From Tricholomella constricta (taxonomy: Eukaryota; Basidiomycota; Agaricomycetes; Agaricales; Lyophyllaceae): 64,000 nucleotides of DNA. Below the pieces are notes generated by a model. The model worked only from the letters and a program-made list of their open reading frames with translations. It made no database searches and was not told where the DNA came from. Position numbers and translations under genes: made by a program. How positions within the stretch are numbered: position 1 is the stretch's first letter; every line of letters begins with the position of its first letter. The stretch spans positions 1-64,000 of the forward strand of contig JAACJP010000064.1 of assembly GCA_013368375.1 (NCBI GenBank). The letters run 5' to 3'. Positions 47,748 through 59,100 of this stretch are shown here, piece after piece.

Positions 47748-50186
47748 TCATGCCTTCGAATCTGGCTTTTCCGCCGGTTGAGGAGTGGTGCTCCGCGTCC
47801 AATGCAACGGCTGACCTTCGCTGTTCAACATCGGGGGAGCTGGGCTCCGGCTCCGGCTCCGGCTTCGGCTTCGGCTTTGGCTTTGCACCAGCGGGGGTGC
47901 AAGGAGCATGGCAGCAGCTGCTTGCACTGGCTCAGGAGTCGGGGGAATGATGTTGAGCGCGACGGGCGCAGCAGTGGACGTCCCATCGGATGAAGATGGC
48001 GATCCGTACGTCCAGATTGCCTCAATGGGGGGTGGTGAGGCAACCCGGTTCCTGGATCCGTATGTCCGGGTGACGAAGGTCCGGGTCGGTGTCGCGCTGC
48101 CTGCTGTGGTCTCCACATCCATGGTGGCGGGTGTCGCAGCCACTCGATCTGCTTCTACAGGGGGACTCCGATGCGTGGCCTCGACTCCAGCCACTGGTTC
48201 TTCAAGGGGGGCGGGCTGAGGAGCAGAGTACTCTTCAGCCGGCATCTCGTCACCAGGAACATCCATCCTGCACTCCACCTCCATCGCTTCCCCGGGAACG
48301 TCTGACTCCACCTCCATCGCTCCAGGCACGACTTCCAGCTCCCGTTCAGCAGGTTGGGGCGAGGGAGTGGGTGGTGGTGCAGGGGCGGCCTCAGGTACCG
48401 GGGAGGGGGCGGAGTCCATGGCAGCGGGGTCGGGAGCGGACTCGGGTCCGGGCCCGGGTCCGGGTCCGGGTTCTGGTACTGCCAATGCCTCACCCTCTGA
48501 GCCCAGGGGAGACAAGCGTGCTGGGGGACTTCCACCCACAAGTGACGGGGGCAGAATGTCTGCCTGCCCCCAACGGACTGCTGCCTGCGCTTCGGTTTCC
48601 TCCATGGCAGCCAGGTCCATGTCCCAGTCGTTGTCGACAATGTTCTGCTCCCTTTCTCGCTCCCACCTCTCCCTTTCCGCCTCCCGCCGGTCCATTCTTT
48701 CGTGGATCTCCTTTATGCTGCTACATCCCTCAAGCCGGAGCCAGGCCTCAGACATCTCCTTAAATGCCGCACTGCCCTTTTCCCCATCTGCGCGCATGCC
48801 CTCCAACTCGGCCAAGAACTGCCTCTGGTTTTCGAAAGCCATCGTGAGGTCATGCGCCCACTGTTGGTGCTGGTATTCCAGCTGCTCCACCCGCCTTGTG
48901 AGGTTCTCCAGAGTCAAGTCCGTTGTGGCTCCCGTCAGGACTTCAACCCGGTGCGCTAGTTGCACCAGCCTCGTCGGGTCGGAGGAAGGTGCGGGGTTCT
49001 GGGATCCAGATGCGGATGGGGCTGCGGGGTTCCCGGACCCGGACCCGGACGGCGGTGGCTGGATCATCCGCGGGGCGACGGATGGACCCGCAGCTGCTTT
49101 GAAGATTAGTTTGGGCACAGAAGGGGAAAGAAAATTGGACTTTACTTCGCACAACGGCCACTTTCTTCTCCTCCTTCCGGATGGAGTGCTCACAGCGGCA
49201 TTTCTGCACCTGGCAGCCCTCACAAACGTATCCGGATCGCGGCTGGATGCACCGGAGATTTTTGACCATGCATCGTCAGCACCGGGTCGGGTAGTCCTGC
49301 CCAGGGAGTGTTTCCCGGACCTGCATGTCTTCATCCGGGACAAACGGGTCTGCTGCGGGCTCCACCGGACGGTCTTCCTCTGCCGCCAGCTCTCCGAAGG
49401 TCTTCATTTTCTTGGTAGGGCGGGGCTTGGGCCGATCTGCGGGTGCTTTGCATTTCCGGTTGGGTCCGGGAACGGGAGGGGAGATGGGGTGCGCCCCAAA
49501 CGCTGGGCTGACCGTCGGGCTGCGTGGACGATCGGGTGGCAGTGGGGTGCTCACGCGGGTTGACCGGGCCTTCGCTTCGCGGGCCTTCGCTTGAACGCCC
49601 GCAGCCGTCATCATGGTGAGGTGCGGGGTGGACTTCTTCCGATGCGGTTCCTTCTTCGCTTTCTTCGGTTGCGGTCTTGTGCGAGTAGTCCCAGGGGCTG
49701 GGGCAGGACTAGGGGTCTGGACTGGGGAAGGAACGGGGGGTGGGGCGGGAGCAGGTCCGGGAGCAGGTCCGGGAGCGGGTCCGGGTCCGGAAGGTAATGG
49801 GGGTCCGGGCAGACTTCTGGGGGGCGGATGAGAGGTGGTGTTGACCAGGGGAGGCACTGATGTTGGCACTCCCAAACGGCCTGCAAGCTCTGAAAGGACC
49901 CGATCCAATGGCATGTCCCCAGCAGTGAGAAATTTCAATACGGGGAGCGCTCGCGCAATCTGCGACTGCCTCCGGACCTGGATCACTTCCGCCGGTGCTC
50001 TCACAAACGTCGGCCACAAGTCTCTCTTCAAAATTAAGTTGGTAAGCTTTTCTAAAAACCCAAGTGGGAGACACTTACCGCTCGATCATACAGTGCGGTG
50101 AGCCCGAGTGCATTCCGGTACCGGATGCACTCCCGAAGCTCCGCGTCCATGTTGTTGACCCCGTTGATAAGGTGTTGCCAGTTCAT
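47748..50186 (-). pseudogene. Gene X of element 2B: zinc-cluster coiled-coil protein with one in-frame TGA
   Basis: Exons 50186-50079, 50025-49141, 49096-47748. The N-terminus (MNWQHLINGVNNMDAEL, LTALYDRA, then EVIQVRRQSQIARALPVLKFL) aligns with X of element 1 and 2A. A Pro-rich linker and basic segments (QPKKAKKEPHRKK) follow. The zinc cluster is C-X2-C-X6-C-X8-C-X2-C-X6-C, with CMVKNLRC then CEGCQVQKCRC. A TGA at 49276-49278 sits inside the first C-X2-C, where element 1 has CARC. Exon 3 has a coiled coil (LENLTRRVEQLEYQHQQW, MDRREAERERWERE), GPGPGP repeats, MEVE repeats and an SR-rich tail. Apart from the TGA, all exons are open. If TGA is a recent CGA mutation, the gene died late. Confidence 0.68.
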
Positions 50187-50373
50187 TCTTGCTACGGGTG
50201 CGCTGATTGATGGGGGGTAGACGTACACGGATCAGTCGCAACAGTGTGTGGCAGGAGGTGAAAATTTGTTCAACATGTGTCACCTGATCAGCCGGCGCGC
50301 TTCTTTTTCCCATCACATGACCGGGGATCTCTTCCGGATCGATCAGATATTCAGCCTCTTACTATCAATCATC

Positions 50374-51007
50374 ATGGCCCCTTCTACCAAGCAATATGGG
50401 AAACAAAAACAAGCCCAACCCAACCCCCAATCTTCGTCGTCCAATCCCAAATCGCCCGCTGTCTCACAATCCGGTGGTCCCGAAGTCTCTCGGCCATCTT
50501 CCCGGGCTCTGCCTCCCGGATACACTCCGCTCCCCACCCCGGAGGGCACATTCATTATCCCAAATCACCTTGTCCCGGCAGCAAGGCTGCAATTATTGGT
50601 GGACTTTTTTAAAGAAAATCCCCCACAGGATGAAAACACAGAAGTAAGTGAGCAGCTTAGATGGTTTCCTGTAATCTCCTCATCGTTATGCCCAGGCCAT
50701 TCAATATAGCGGATCCGAACTCTATCCGCTCGGTGCCACAAACGTTGAATCCGAACCCGATCCCGTAGGTCATTCTGCTATTCCGTAGCTTATCCGCTCA
50801 ATCCCGCGCCCGCAGCCGCTGACCGAGCAAGAAATCCTGGCTATGCATGGGGAGGTCCTGGCGGTGATGGATCAGCAGGACATTTCCTACTCTGCTGCGG
50901 CAATCCAGCTTTACTATGCTGCCGTTGCGAGGTTGGAGAGTGACAGTGCCGCCGAGACCGCATTCGGCAATATCCTCAACCGGTTGAATCCTGCCACACA
51001 TAAGTAG
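50374..51007 (+). CDS. Gene Y of element 2B
   Basis: Exons 50374-50643, 50696-50764, 50816-51007; introns 52 and 51 bp, phase 0; 176 residues. Starts MAPSTKQYGKQKQAQ. Exon 2 ends ESEPDP and exon 3 begins PLTEQEILAMHGEV, the same junction as in element 1 (ADP, then PLTEREIL). Differs from Y of 2A by short insertions in exon 1 (SQSGGPEVSRPSS). It begins about 190 bp from the start of X in the opposite direction. Confidence 0.74.
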
Positions 51008-51079
51008 ACCTAGCATTGTATAATTTGATATCATTGCAATGCAGTGAGATGTTCCTATGATCTGCATGAAGAAACAACG

Positions 51080-52060
51080 AAGCGGAGCCGCCCGGATCGT
51101 AGCAAATGGAATCCGGATTGAATAATTTCTTACCGGACAGGCGACCGGATTGTATGAAAAACATTGGGATTGATCATATACCTACCGGACAGGCGACCGG
51201 ATCGTAGAAGATGCATCCGGAATAATTATACGCCCACCAGACAGCCGCCCAGATTGTAGCAAATGGCATCCGGATTGAATATTTTCTCACCGGACAGGCG
51301 ACCGGATTGTAGGAAATACATCTGGATTGATGATATACCTACCGGACAGGCGACCGGATCGCACAAGATGCATCCAGAATACGTATACGCCCACCAGACA
51401 GCCGCCCAGATCGTAGAAAATGGAATCCGGATTGAATAATTTTTTACCGGCCAGGCGACCGGATTGTATGAAAAACATTGGGATTGATCATATACCTACC
51501 GGACAGGCGACCGGATCGTAGAAGATGCATCCGGAATAATTATACGCCCACCAGACAGCCGCCCAGATTGTAGCAAATGGCATCCGGATTGAATATTTTC
51601 TCACCGGACAGGCGACCGGATTGTAGGAAATACATCTGGATTGATGATATACCTACCGGACAGGCGACCGGATCGCACAAGATGCATCCGGAATAATTAT
51701 ACGCCCACCAGACAGCCGCCCAGATTGTAGCAAATGGCATCCGGATTGAATATTTTCTCACCGGACAGGCGACCGGATTGTAGGAAATACATCTGGATTG
51801 ATGATATACCTACCGGACAGGCGACCGGATCGCACAAGATGCATCCAGAATACGTATACGCCCACCAGACAGCCGCCCAGATCGTAGAAAATGGAATCCG
51901 GATTGAATAATTTTTTACCGGCCAGGCGACCGGATTGTACGAAATACATCCGGATTGAATCTATACCTACTGGACAGGCGACTGGATCGTAGCAGATTGA
52001 ATCTACATTCACCTTCCGGACAGGCGGCCGGATTGCCATATTACCTGTCCGGATCCGCAG
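51080..52060. repeat. CCGG-rich tandem repeats of 2B
   Basis: About 50-bp units built on CCGGACAGGCGACCGGAT and ATCCGGATTGAATA, organised in a higher-order repeat of roughly 155-310 bp. TCCGGA appears about a dozen times, CCGG more than twice that. Longer than, and diverged from, the equivalent block in 2A. Confidence 0.82.
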
Positions 52061-52226
52061 TCATACGAGTGCGTCCGCAATCGACGAAATCTGCTGTCCC
52101 GGATGGCAGGGAGCGGTTCCGGGCTGAATATTTACATCCGGTTACCGGATCCGCGGTCAAGAACCGGCCGCAGTGGTAATGGTTTGAGGATGAGTGCTCT
52201 CTGGGCGGTGTACCGAGCCCGCTGCT

Positions 52227-52389
52227 GTGGTAACCTACCCTACAGTGTATTGGACCCGCTGCTCCGTTAACCACGACACACTGTAAAGGCGTCCGCTACG
52301 ACACAGAGGACCCGCTCGATGCATCAACTACGGTACACTGTATACGTCCGCTAGAGCGTCGGTCACATTACAGTGTTGTGTATGTATGT
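52227..52389 (+). repeat. Right terminal repeat of element 2B
   Basis: Near-identical to 46559-46721, ending GTGTTGTGTATGTATGT. Confidence 0.75.
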
Positions 52390-53477
52390 GGAGTCGCGGC
52401 GGCGCTGTGTACAACAGCGAGGAGGCGCTGCATGGCCCGTGGTAATGCTCCCAAGCACAGGTATTCATTACAAGTAAGTGATATATCAGAGTGTCCTATA
52501 GTTAAAGCCATTTAATGTATCAAGGTATGGCTTGTCATTACAATGGTTGATATATCAATCTGCCGAGGTCTGGTGAAGAGGCAGCCCTCTCTCGGCCATG
52601 AAGTTATTCCTTCAAAATGCAAGTTGAGCTACTTGTGATTGTAGAGTCGAGATGTATAGCTTACCGTAGCTGCACTTAGATTGAGGATCTCAAATCACTT
52701 CCTCATTTCTTCCTGTGAAATGTGTCATTAAGTGGTGAATCAAGTACCACAGCCTCACAAGTTTTCATACAGATGAAAAGGCTTGCATTATACTTACATT
52801 ATTGGGTTCTGGGTGAAGGTTTGAATACATGAACTCAGATCAAAGGAGAATCACAGCTGTCTCAACAGCCTCCTCCTCAGTTGATCTGGCTCAAATGGAC
52901 AGATCGGTTTTAAACATGGAATGGGGGCCTTCGATCGTCTTCACTGGCACAGAAATATGTCCTACATCGTCCGTAATGGCGTGAAAGGGCTGGGAGACGC
53001 GACATGTCACACATTGTCACATACGCGTCGTGCTGATTTAACCCCCATGGCCAGACGGTCGAAGGTTTTTTCACCCGCACACACCCCTCAATGTCTCAAA
53101 CTCGCCGCTTTTCATGGTTATAGTACAATTCACATCTTCTGTCCGGACACTTTTTCATATTTCCACAAAGTGAATGAATCAGAAATCTTATCTAAATGAA
53201 TTTTCAAGATATCAAAAATCCCTCCAATTAAAAGAAAGACCAAGTGAAAATATTGACTTTTCTCTCTCAGAGTTTTTCAAAGATGAGCCAGGGAGAGAGG
53301 AAAGTTCATCGGCGCGCGCACATACAATTTTGGGTGGCCTCTATAACAAACAATGACAATCAAAAATTCATTTGCATTGCCCAGAGTCCCCACAAGTCCC
53401 AATAATGGTTTCCCTCGGGGCAGGTCTATCGTCGCTCCCCTCCATCACTCCCATCTCTCCCCCGATTGCCTTGGAAG
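52390..53477. other. AT-richer non-coding stretch
   Basis: About 1.1 kb with no convincing gene, repeat or RNA. The short open frames have no recognisable content. The CCGG enrichment stops at 52389, which supports the element boundary there. Confidence 0.5.
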
Positions 53478-54060
53478 CTACGCACGCAGAGGCCAGGAGA
53501 TCCTCCCTTTAAAAGAAAATTTGAACCCTATATGCTTAATTTTTCTTTCCGACACCCCCTTGGCTTTAGTTCTTGTTCTCTCTATGCGGGGGTCATCGCT
53601 TTTAATCTTCCTTATTGCCTTGTAGGCTAGGGCTTGTGTTATGCTGCTTAGTTTCGCGCCGGTTATTTTGAGGTGGGGTTCTATTGTGTCGTCGAAATTT
53701 GGATCTGCGGGTATTCTTGTAGCTTCGTCTGCAAGCTTGTCGGCTCCTTCGTTTCTGGTGTGGCCGTTATGGCCTTTCACCCATCGGCTTGTCAGGGTGT
53801 TTCTTCTTCTTAGGCGGGCTATTGTGAGTTTTATTAGTTCCGCATTTTTTGTTTCGATGAAGCCTTCATTTTCGATTCTTTGGAGGCTCGAGGAGACGTT
53901 TTGTATAACATATTTTGAGTCTAGTTCTATGAAAAGGCGGCTGTCTATGGGCGCTTTTTCGGCTACTTCTTTTAGGGTCAGTAATTCGGCGGTTTGGCTC
54001 GATTGGGCGCCTCTTGTCTCCTTACCTCCATCATCGTGTACTTTCCTACTGGCACCGTAG
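53478..54060 (-). pseudogene. RNase H fragment of a LINE-like retrotransposon
   Basis: Minus-strand open frame of about 194 codons with RNase HI hallmarks: QTAELLTLKEV, FIELDSKYVI, TSRWVKGHNGHTRNEGADKLADEA, then a short tail. No RT is attached, and the 5' side ends at about 54060, next to the start of the protease gene. This fits a 5'-truncated insertion. Tad-like or other non-LTR origin is likely but not certain. Confidence 0.65.
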
Positions 54061-54204
54061 AATCTCTATTTGTGTCTGATTCTCGCGTCCTTCGTTGCGC
54101 GTCCTCCAACCAAGAGATCCGCCTACAGCCTTCAGCTTCCTGTTCACCTCCGGGCCATTCCTTACTACAGATCTTCCTGCTCGTCCTTCCCAAGCCCGTC
54201 CTCC

Positions 54205-54353
54205 ATGGCTCCCCCGCTTAAACGCAAACCTACCTCCCTCGCTCCCTCGCCTCCTTCCTCGCCTCTCTCCCCCATTCCTGAGCTTAACGCTGTTTCGTCT
54301 TCCGCGATCCCGCTCAGCGCCCTCCCCGCTCCATCTTCGCTCAATCCTGCCGG
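54205..54353 (+). pseudogene. 5' part of a trypsin-like protease gene broken by gypsy B
   Basis: ATG at 54205 (MAPPLKRKPTSLAPSPPSS), Ser/Pro-rich. It is open to the insertion site CCGG and in frame with the 3' part at 61354. Confidence 0.72.
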
Positions 54354-54554
54354 TGCAGACGTGCAACAAGCCAACCAACTATAGATTACATCAATACAAA
54401 TACAATACGCTACAATACTTAGATACCTTACCTACAGTAGATTAGATACCGCAGACCACCGAGGGTGGCTGTGCAGACGGAACGGGAAGCGGAGGGAGAA
54501 GCCTCGGAGGAATACCTACCACTCCGCGCTTCCACTACAGATTCCCCGTCTCCA
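54354..54554 (+). repeat. 5' LTR of gypsy B
   Basis: Begins TGCAGACGTGCAAC, ends CCCGTCTCCA; identical copy at 61149-61349. Contains AT-rich TACAATACGCTACAATAC. Confidence 0.93.
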
Positions 54555-54954
54555 TCTGGTGACGACAGCGCGATTCGAACCAACACGCGCAACTGACACC
54601 GAGCTAACCACGCGATAACCGTTCCCATCTGACCCAACCGTTCCCAGAAGTGTTTAAAGTGCCCAAGTGCCAGCGAACCCCGGTAAAACCACCCCGATAA
54701 CACACTGTTAACACTGTCAACAGTCTCAGTCAATACTGGCACCACGTCCGACCATTCACAATCGCGATAACAGGGGACGCTTCATAGCGTCCACAACGCC
54801 GAGCTCCATCTCCTCTGTGTCATCACTGTCCTCTAGCCCTACTCTGTACACCCCGCCAGGATCATACGACGCATCAGTCTCGGTCGCACCCCAGTACACC
54901 TGGCCACCACCCCCGCCACCTTCCCCAGTAACACAAACACCAGAGGAAGACGAC

Positions 54955-56151
54955 ATGCCAGAGGACAACCCCAAACTCTTCTGGGGAGATGGCCGCGACG
55001 GTGAAGACCCACAAGACTTCATCAATTCCATAGAGCGGAAGTTCATCGGGAAAACGGCAGTCGACGCTGACAAGATCCTTCTCTTCACGCTCAGCCTAAA
55101 GACGGGTAGCGACGCTCACGCGTGGCTCAGAAGCCAGCCCCTAACCATCAGGAGCACTTGGACGACGCTGCAAAGCGCCTTCAATACCAAGTGGCCGGAA
55201 CGCATCGTCGCAGCGAAAACGAAGGATGAGAAGACGGCACTGCTGGCGGCCGCCATTCTGAACACGAAGGACATTGGTAAACGGGTCACCACCAATGGCG
55301 TTGACGAGCTCGCGCATATTGCGTGGGCAGATAAGGTGGAGAAACTCGCAAATGCGATACCGGATCGTGACGGGCTGCTCATCAACTCAACCCGACAAGC
55401 GCTGCCGGCAGCGGTGAGATCGCTGCTGGGATCCTACGACACCTGGGATGCCTTTTGCCGAGCAGTCCGAGCGCTCCCCCTGGAACGCATCAAAGAGAAC
55501 CAGGAAGCGGAGGACGAGAAGGCAAGGGTAAAAGAGGAGCTGGAAGCGCTGAAGAGGAGCTCATCGATGGCTTCGACCAAGGCGCTCGGAGCAGCATTTC
55601 GCAACCTCAACATCGGAGCACCCCACACAGCCCAGCGACCCTACCAGCCAACCGCCCCGAACCCGCAGAACCCACCCACCAATAGCGCACCACGCAGCCA
55701 ACAGCAACCCGCATTCCCCAATCGTAGCTATGCAGAGCGCTGGGCAGACGTCTCGAGACTCGCCTTACAGATCCACCCCAATACCCCCGCAGGCGTCGCA
55801 CTGTATAACGGTCAAATCACTAAGTGGCACGCAGACAACGGGACACGGGGCCCGAACGAAACCCGACCATACCCACTCTCACCGGGCTCCAGCCCAGTCG
55901 CATCCGACGAATGTTGGAAATGTGGGCAGGTTGGACACGTCGGGCCAAGCTGCACCCAAGCAAGCGTCCCGAACCTTGAAATGCGCTGGCGCATGATCGC
56001 AACGTCCATCAAGAAGGGAGCACTCGCAGAAGCACCGCAAGTCAACCTGGTCGCAGATGACAGACAGTGGCTGAGTAAGGAGGAGTACGACGCGAGCGTA
56101 ATCACGGCCTACCTTGCACAACAGGGAAAAGCGGACGGGCCGTCGGCGTAG
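54955..56151 (+). CDS. gag: Gag of gypsy B
   Basis: Frame open from 54817 with first ATG at 54955, giving 398 residues. MPEDNPKLFWGDGRDGEDPQDFINSIERKF parallels the start of Gag A. CCHC knuckle CWKCGQVGHVGPSC near the end. Stop TAG lies between the two arms of the frameshift stem. Confidence 0.88.
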   Translation: MPEDNPKLFWGDGRDGEDPQDFINSIERKFIGKTAVDADKILLFTLSLKTGSDAHAWLRSQPLTIRSTWTTLQSAFNTKWPERIVAAKTKDEKTALLAAAILNTKDIGKRVTTNGVDELAHIAWADKVEKLANAIPDRDGLLINSTRQALPAAVRSLLGSYDTWDAFCRAVRALPLERIKENQEAEDEKARVKEELEALKRSSSMASTKALGAAFRNLNIGAPHTAQRPYQPTAPNPQNPPTNSAPRSQQQPAFPNRSYAERWADVSRLALQIHPNTPAGVALYNGQITKWHADNGTRGPNETRPYPLSPGSSPVASDECWKCGQVGHVGPSCTQASVPNLEMRWRMIATSIKKGALAEAPQVNLVADDRQWLSKEEYDASVITAYLAQQGKADGPSA

Positions 56152-56172
56152 AGGAAACTCCGGCGACGGCCC
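56124..56172 (+). promoter_or_regulatory. -1 ribosomal frameshift signal of gypsy B
   Basis: GGGAAAA (56124-56130), read G GGA AAA in the Gag frame; 6-nt spacer; 9-bp stem GGGCCGTCG (56137-56145) with CGACGGCCC (56164-56172). The same heptamer and the same spacer as in gypsy A, with a different stem sequence, indicate selection for the structure. Confidence 0.85.
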
Positions 56173-59100
56173 CAGTCATGGGAGAGGGAGACGAAGCGGG
56201 AATCCCCGAGCAGAACGAGGCGATGCTCGGGGATGTCAGTCAGCTGTCCACCACACTGTGTACCCCGGGCCGCGGGGAGGGAGCTTTACCGAGAAGGGGC
56301 GCGGTTATCCCAGACACTCCAATGTACTCATCACATCCAATCAGCGAGATTCTTGATTTGTACACGGTGGACAGCGTAAGCAGCAAACGAAGCGTACCAT
56401 TTGTACATGGGGTCGAGCTCGAAGGACCGAAGGGGGAGATAGTCCGAATGAGAAGCGTATTCGATGATGGCGCCATGGTCAACGCCATCGACACCTCGGT
56501 CTTCAACCACATCCGAACACGGCTGACACCCCTAAGAACCTCAAATCGCGTCCTGCGAATGGCCGACGGAAGGATAGTGTCGTCGGCAGGGATTTGGACG
56601 GGAAATGTACGGATAGCGGAAGCCAGGAAAGAAGGAACCTTCGAAGTGTTCGACAGTGGGGGAGCGTGGACCCTACTGTTCGGCAAACCCTTACTCGAAG
56701 CGTTCGAGGCTACCCACGAGTACAAGAGCGATACAGTCCGTATACCCAGTACAAACGGTTGGATCGACCTGGAGAACCAGTACACAAATGTGAAAGGGGC
56801 AGCTGCGGCACTCCTGGTGGGCCTAACCACGGACATCAAACAGCGCACAAGCTTCAAGGGGGATCATTGCGCGTCCCCCTCGAGGCAAGTTTTACCCACC
56901 ATTACAGAAGAGGAGAGCATCTCAACTGACACCGAGAGAGACACAACCACAGACGAACCACACGGCGAAACGCAAGCACGCCCAGGCCGAAGGTGCAGAC
57001 GCAGAACAGCACTTCAGTGGAAACAGAAAGCTTGGGCGCAGAGCGATCATGGGGGGGACGTTTCACCCCCCGGGAGGCAAGTCCAAAACATTCCATTGGC
57101 GGAGATTGCAGAACAGGATGACCAGCAGCAAACCACCACAGGGATAGAAGCAGACGAAGCAGACGAAGCAGACGAAGCAGACGAAGCAGACGACGACGAA
57201 TGGGTAACGATCGAGACAATCGAACACCCAAAAACCAGAGCGGGGAACCCGCGACGCACAGCGGCCGAACGAGAAGAGTGGAGGGCCTCCGTGGGCCAAC
57301 CAAGGAAGATGAGGAAGGCGGAGAAGACGAGGAAGAGACGCCTTAGACGAATAAGCCAAGAACACACCACAAGAACAATGCGCGCAAACTCGATGGGGGA
57401 CTCGCAATCCCCCTCGAGGGAAGTACAAACTCCTAACGAACCACACACCGAACCACAAATAACTGACCGCCCAATTCCCAGCGGAACAGAACCCGATCAG
57501 GTCGATGCAACAATGCCAGAGGCAACGTGCGCAAACTCGATGGGGGACTCGCAATCCCCCTCGAGGGAAGTACCCCCCCAAACACCCAAGTCCACTGAAA
57601 CATCGCAAGCTGACGGAACTGAACCTAGAACCGCTCAACCGGACACCGAAGGCCACCACTGGTCGACGGTATGGACACTGGATGCAGCGGCCGGAAGCAA
57701 CGATGCGCACCCCGGGACGGAACAGCCACTAATGACGACAAGCATCAAACCATCCCTCTTGACAAGGAAAACCGACCCGTTCCAAGAGGACAGAGTCAAC
57801 GCAGTACTCGCGGAGATCTCACTAGGACCAGACCTGTCAGAGGAGCAGCGAAGCAAAGTGGTACAGCTGCTCCGAGAGCACGCGGACTGCTTCGCCTTGT
57901 CCATGAGCGAAGTGTTGGCAGTGGAAGGTGCAGAACATAGGCTGAACATACCAGATCGAGCAACGGCCAAATTCCGAACCAAGGCGCATCAACGACCTTT
58001 AAGTGGGCCCCAGAAAGAGTACTTCAACGGCGTTATCAATAAAATGCTAGAGGCCGACATCATCGCCCCAATCAGCTACAAGGACGTGAAGTGCTGTGGA
58101 GCGACAACCCTAGCGAAGAAGGCGCACGACGGAGGCGGCCTCACCATCGAAGAGCTCCAGCACCGCCTGAATGACGAATGTGTCGCAGCAGGACTTCCGT
58201 CAGCATTCGAGAACCTTCCACCACGAGAGGAGCGGCCAGCGGACCCACGCGGAAGCGAAGCAGACAAGTCACCAAAATGGAGAGTCTGTCAAGACTTCGC
58301 AGATCTCAACAAAGTCACCAAGGTACCAGCAATGCCGCAAGGGGACATCAGAACGAAGCAACAGCGCCTCAGCGGACACCGTTGGGTAAGCACCTTCGAC
58401 TTCGCAGCTGGGTTCTACGCCTGTGAAATACCCGTCGAGGACCAACCGTATATCTGCTTCTACGTGGAAGGCAGAGGATACTTTTGTTACAAACGTATGC
58501 CATTCGGCTTGACAGGTGCACCATCAACCTTCGCGGAAATGACGGCCAACGCGCTGGGCGACCTCGTCGGCACGCTCTTCGAGCTGTTCGTCGACGACGG
58601 GGGCATGGCAGGCGATGACTTCGACACAAAGCTAGGTGACGTACGCACCCTGCTCACACGCGTACGGGAGAAGCGACTATCCCTGTCAGCAGCAAAGTCT
58701 AGCTTTTTCATGACAGAGTCCGTCTTCGCGGGCGCACGCGTAGGTCCAACAGGGATCCGGCCAGACCTAACGAAGCTAACGGCGATAGTCGACTGGAAAA
58801 CACCAAAGGACCTTCAAAACCTCTTAGCGTTTACCGGGCTTACAGGTTACTTCCGGTCCCTAGTGAAAGGCTATGCTGTAATGGCGCAACCGTTGACGGA
58901 CCTTGCCCGAAGCTTAGACGTTCCCAAAGGGAGAGGGAAAGCGGCATACCGCAGAGCAATGAAGGGACATTCGCTGGCGGGCATCTGGACTGCCGAACAC
59001 GACAGAGCCTTCCTACGACTAAAGGTAGCCCTGACCAGCGAGCCGGTCCTCAAAGGTCCGCGCTTTGACGGAACCCCATTCATTGTCACAACAGATGGCT

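Larger units (their letters stand above)
46722..52389. mobile_element. Fragment 2B of the second KDZ-type element
   Basis: Gene order Z(+) fragment, X(-), Y(+), long CCGG repeats, terminal repeat, matching the right third of element 1. Transposase and left end are missing. It is followed at 52390 by GGAGTCGC, the position where the 8-bp duplication should sit. Confidence 0.72.

Noticed and set aside
48367..49563. A 398-codon plus-strand frame opposite gene X of 2B
   Set aside because: It is the antisense of a GC- and CCGG-rich exon. The sense strand aligns with X of element 1 and 2A, and this one aligns with nothing recognisable.
51080..52060. CRISPR-like array
   Set aside because: The repeats are imperfect, of mixed length, without unique spacers, and in a eukaryotic transposon end.
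54557..54620. A tRNA gene in antisense just after the LTR of gypsy B
   Set aside because: It resembles the complement of a T-arm and CCA end, but no full cloverleaf can be drawn. A primer-binding site explains it.
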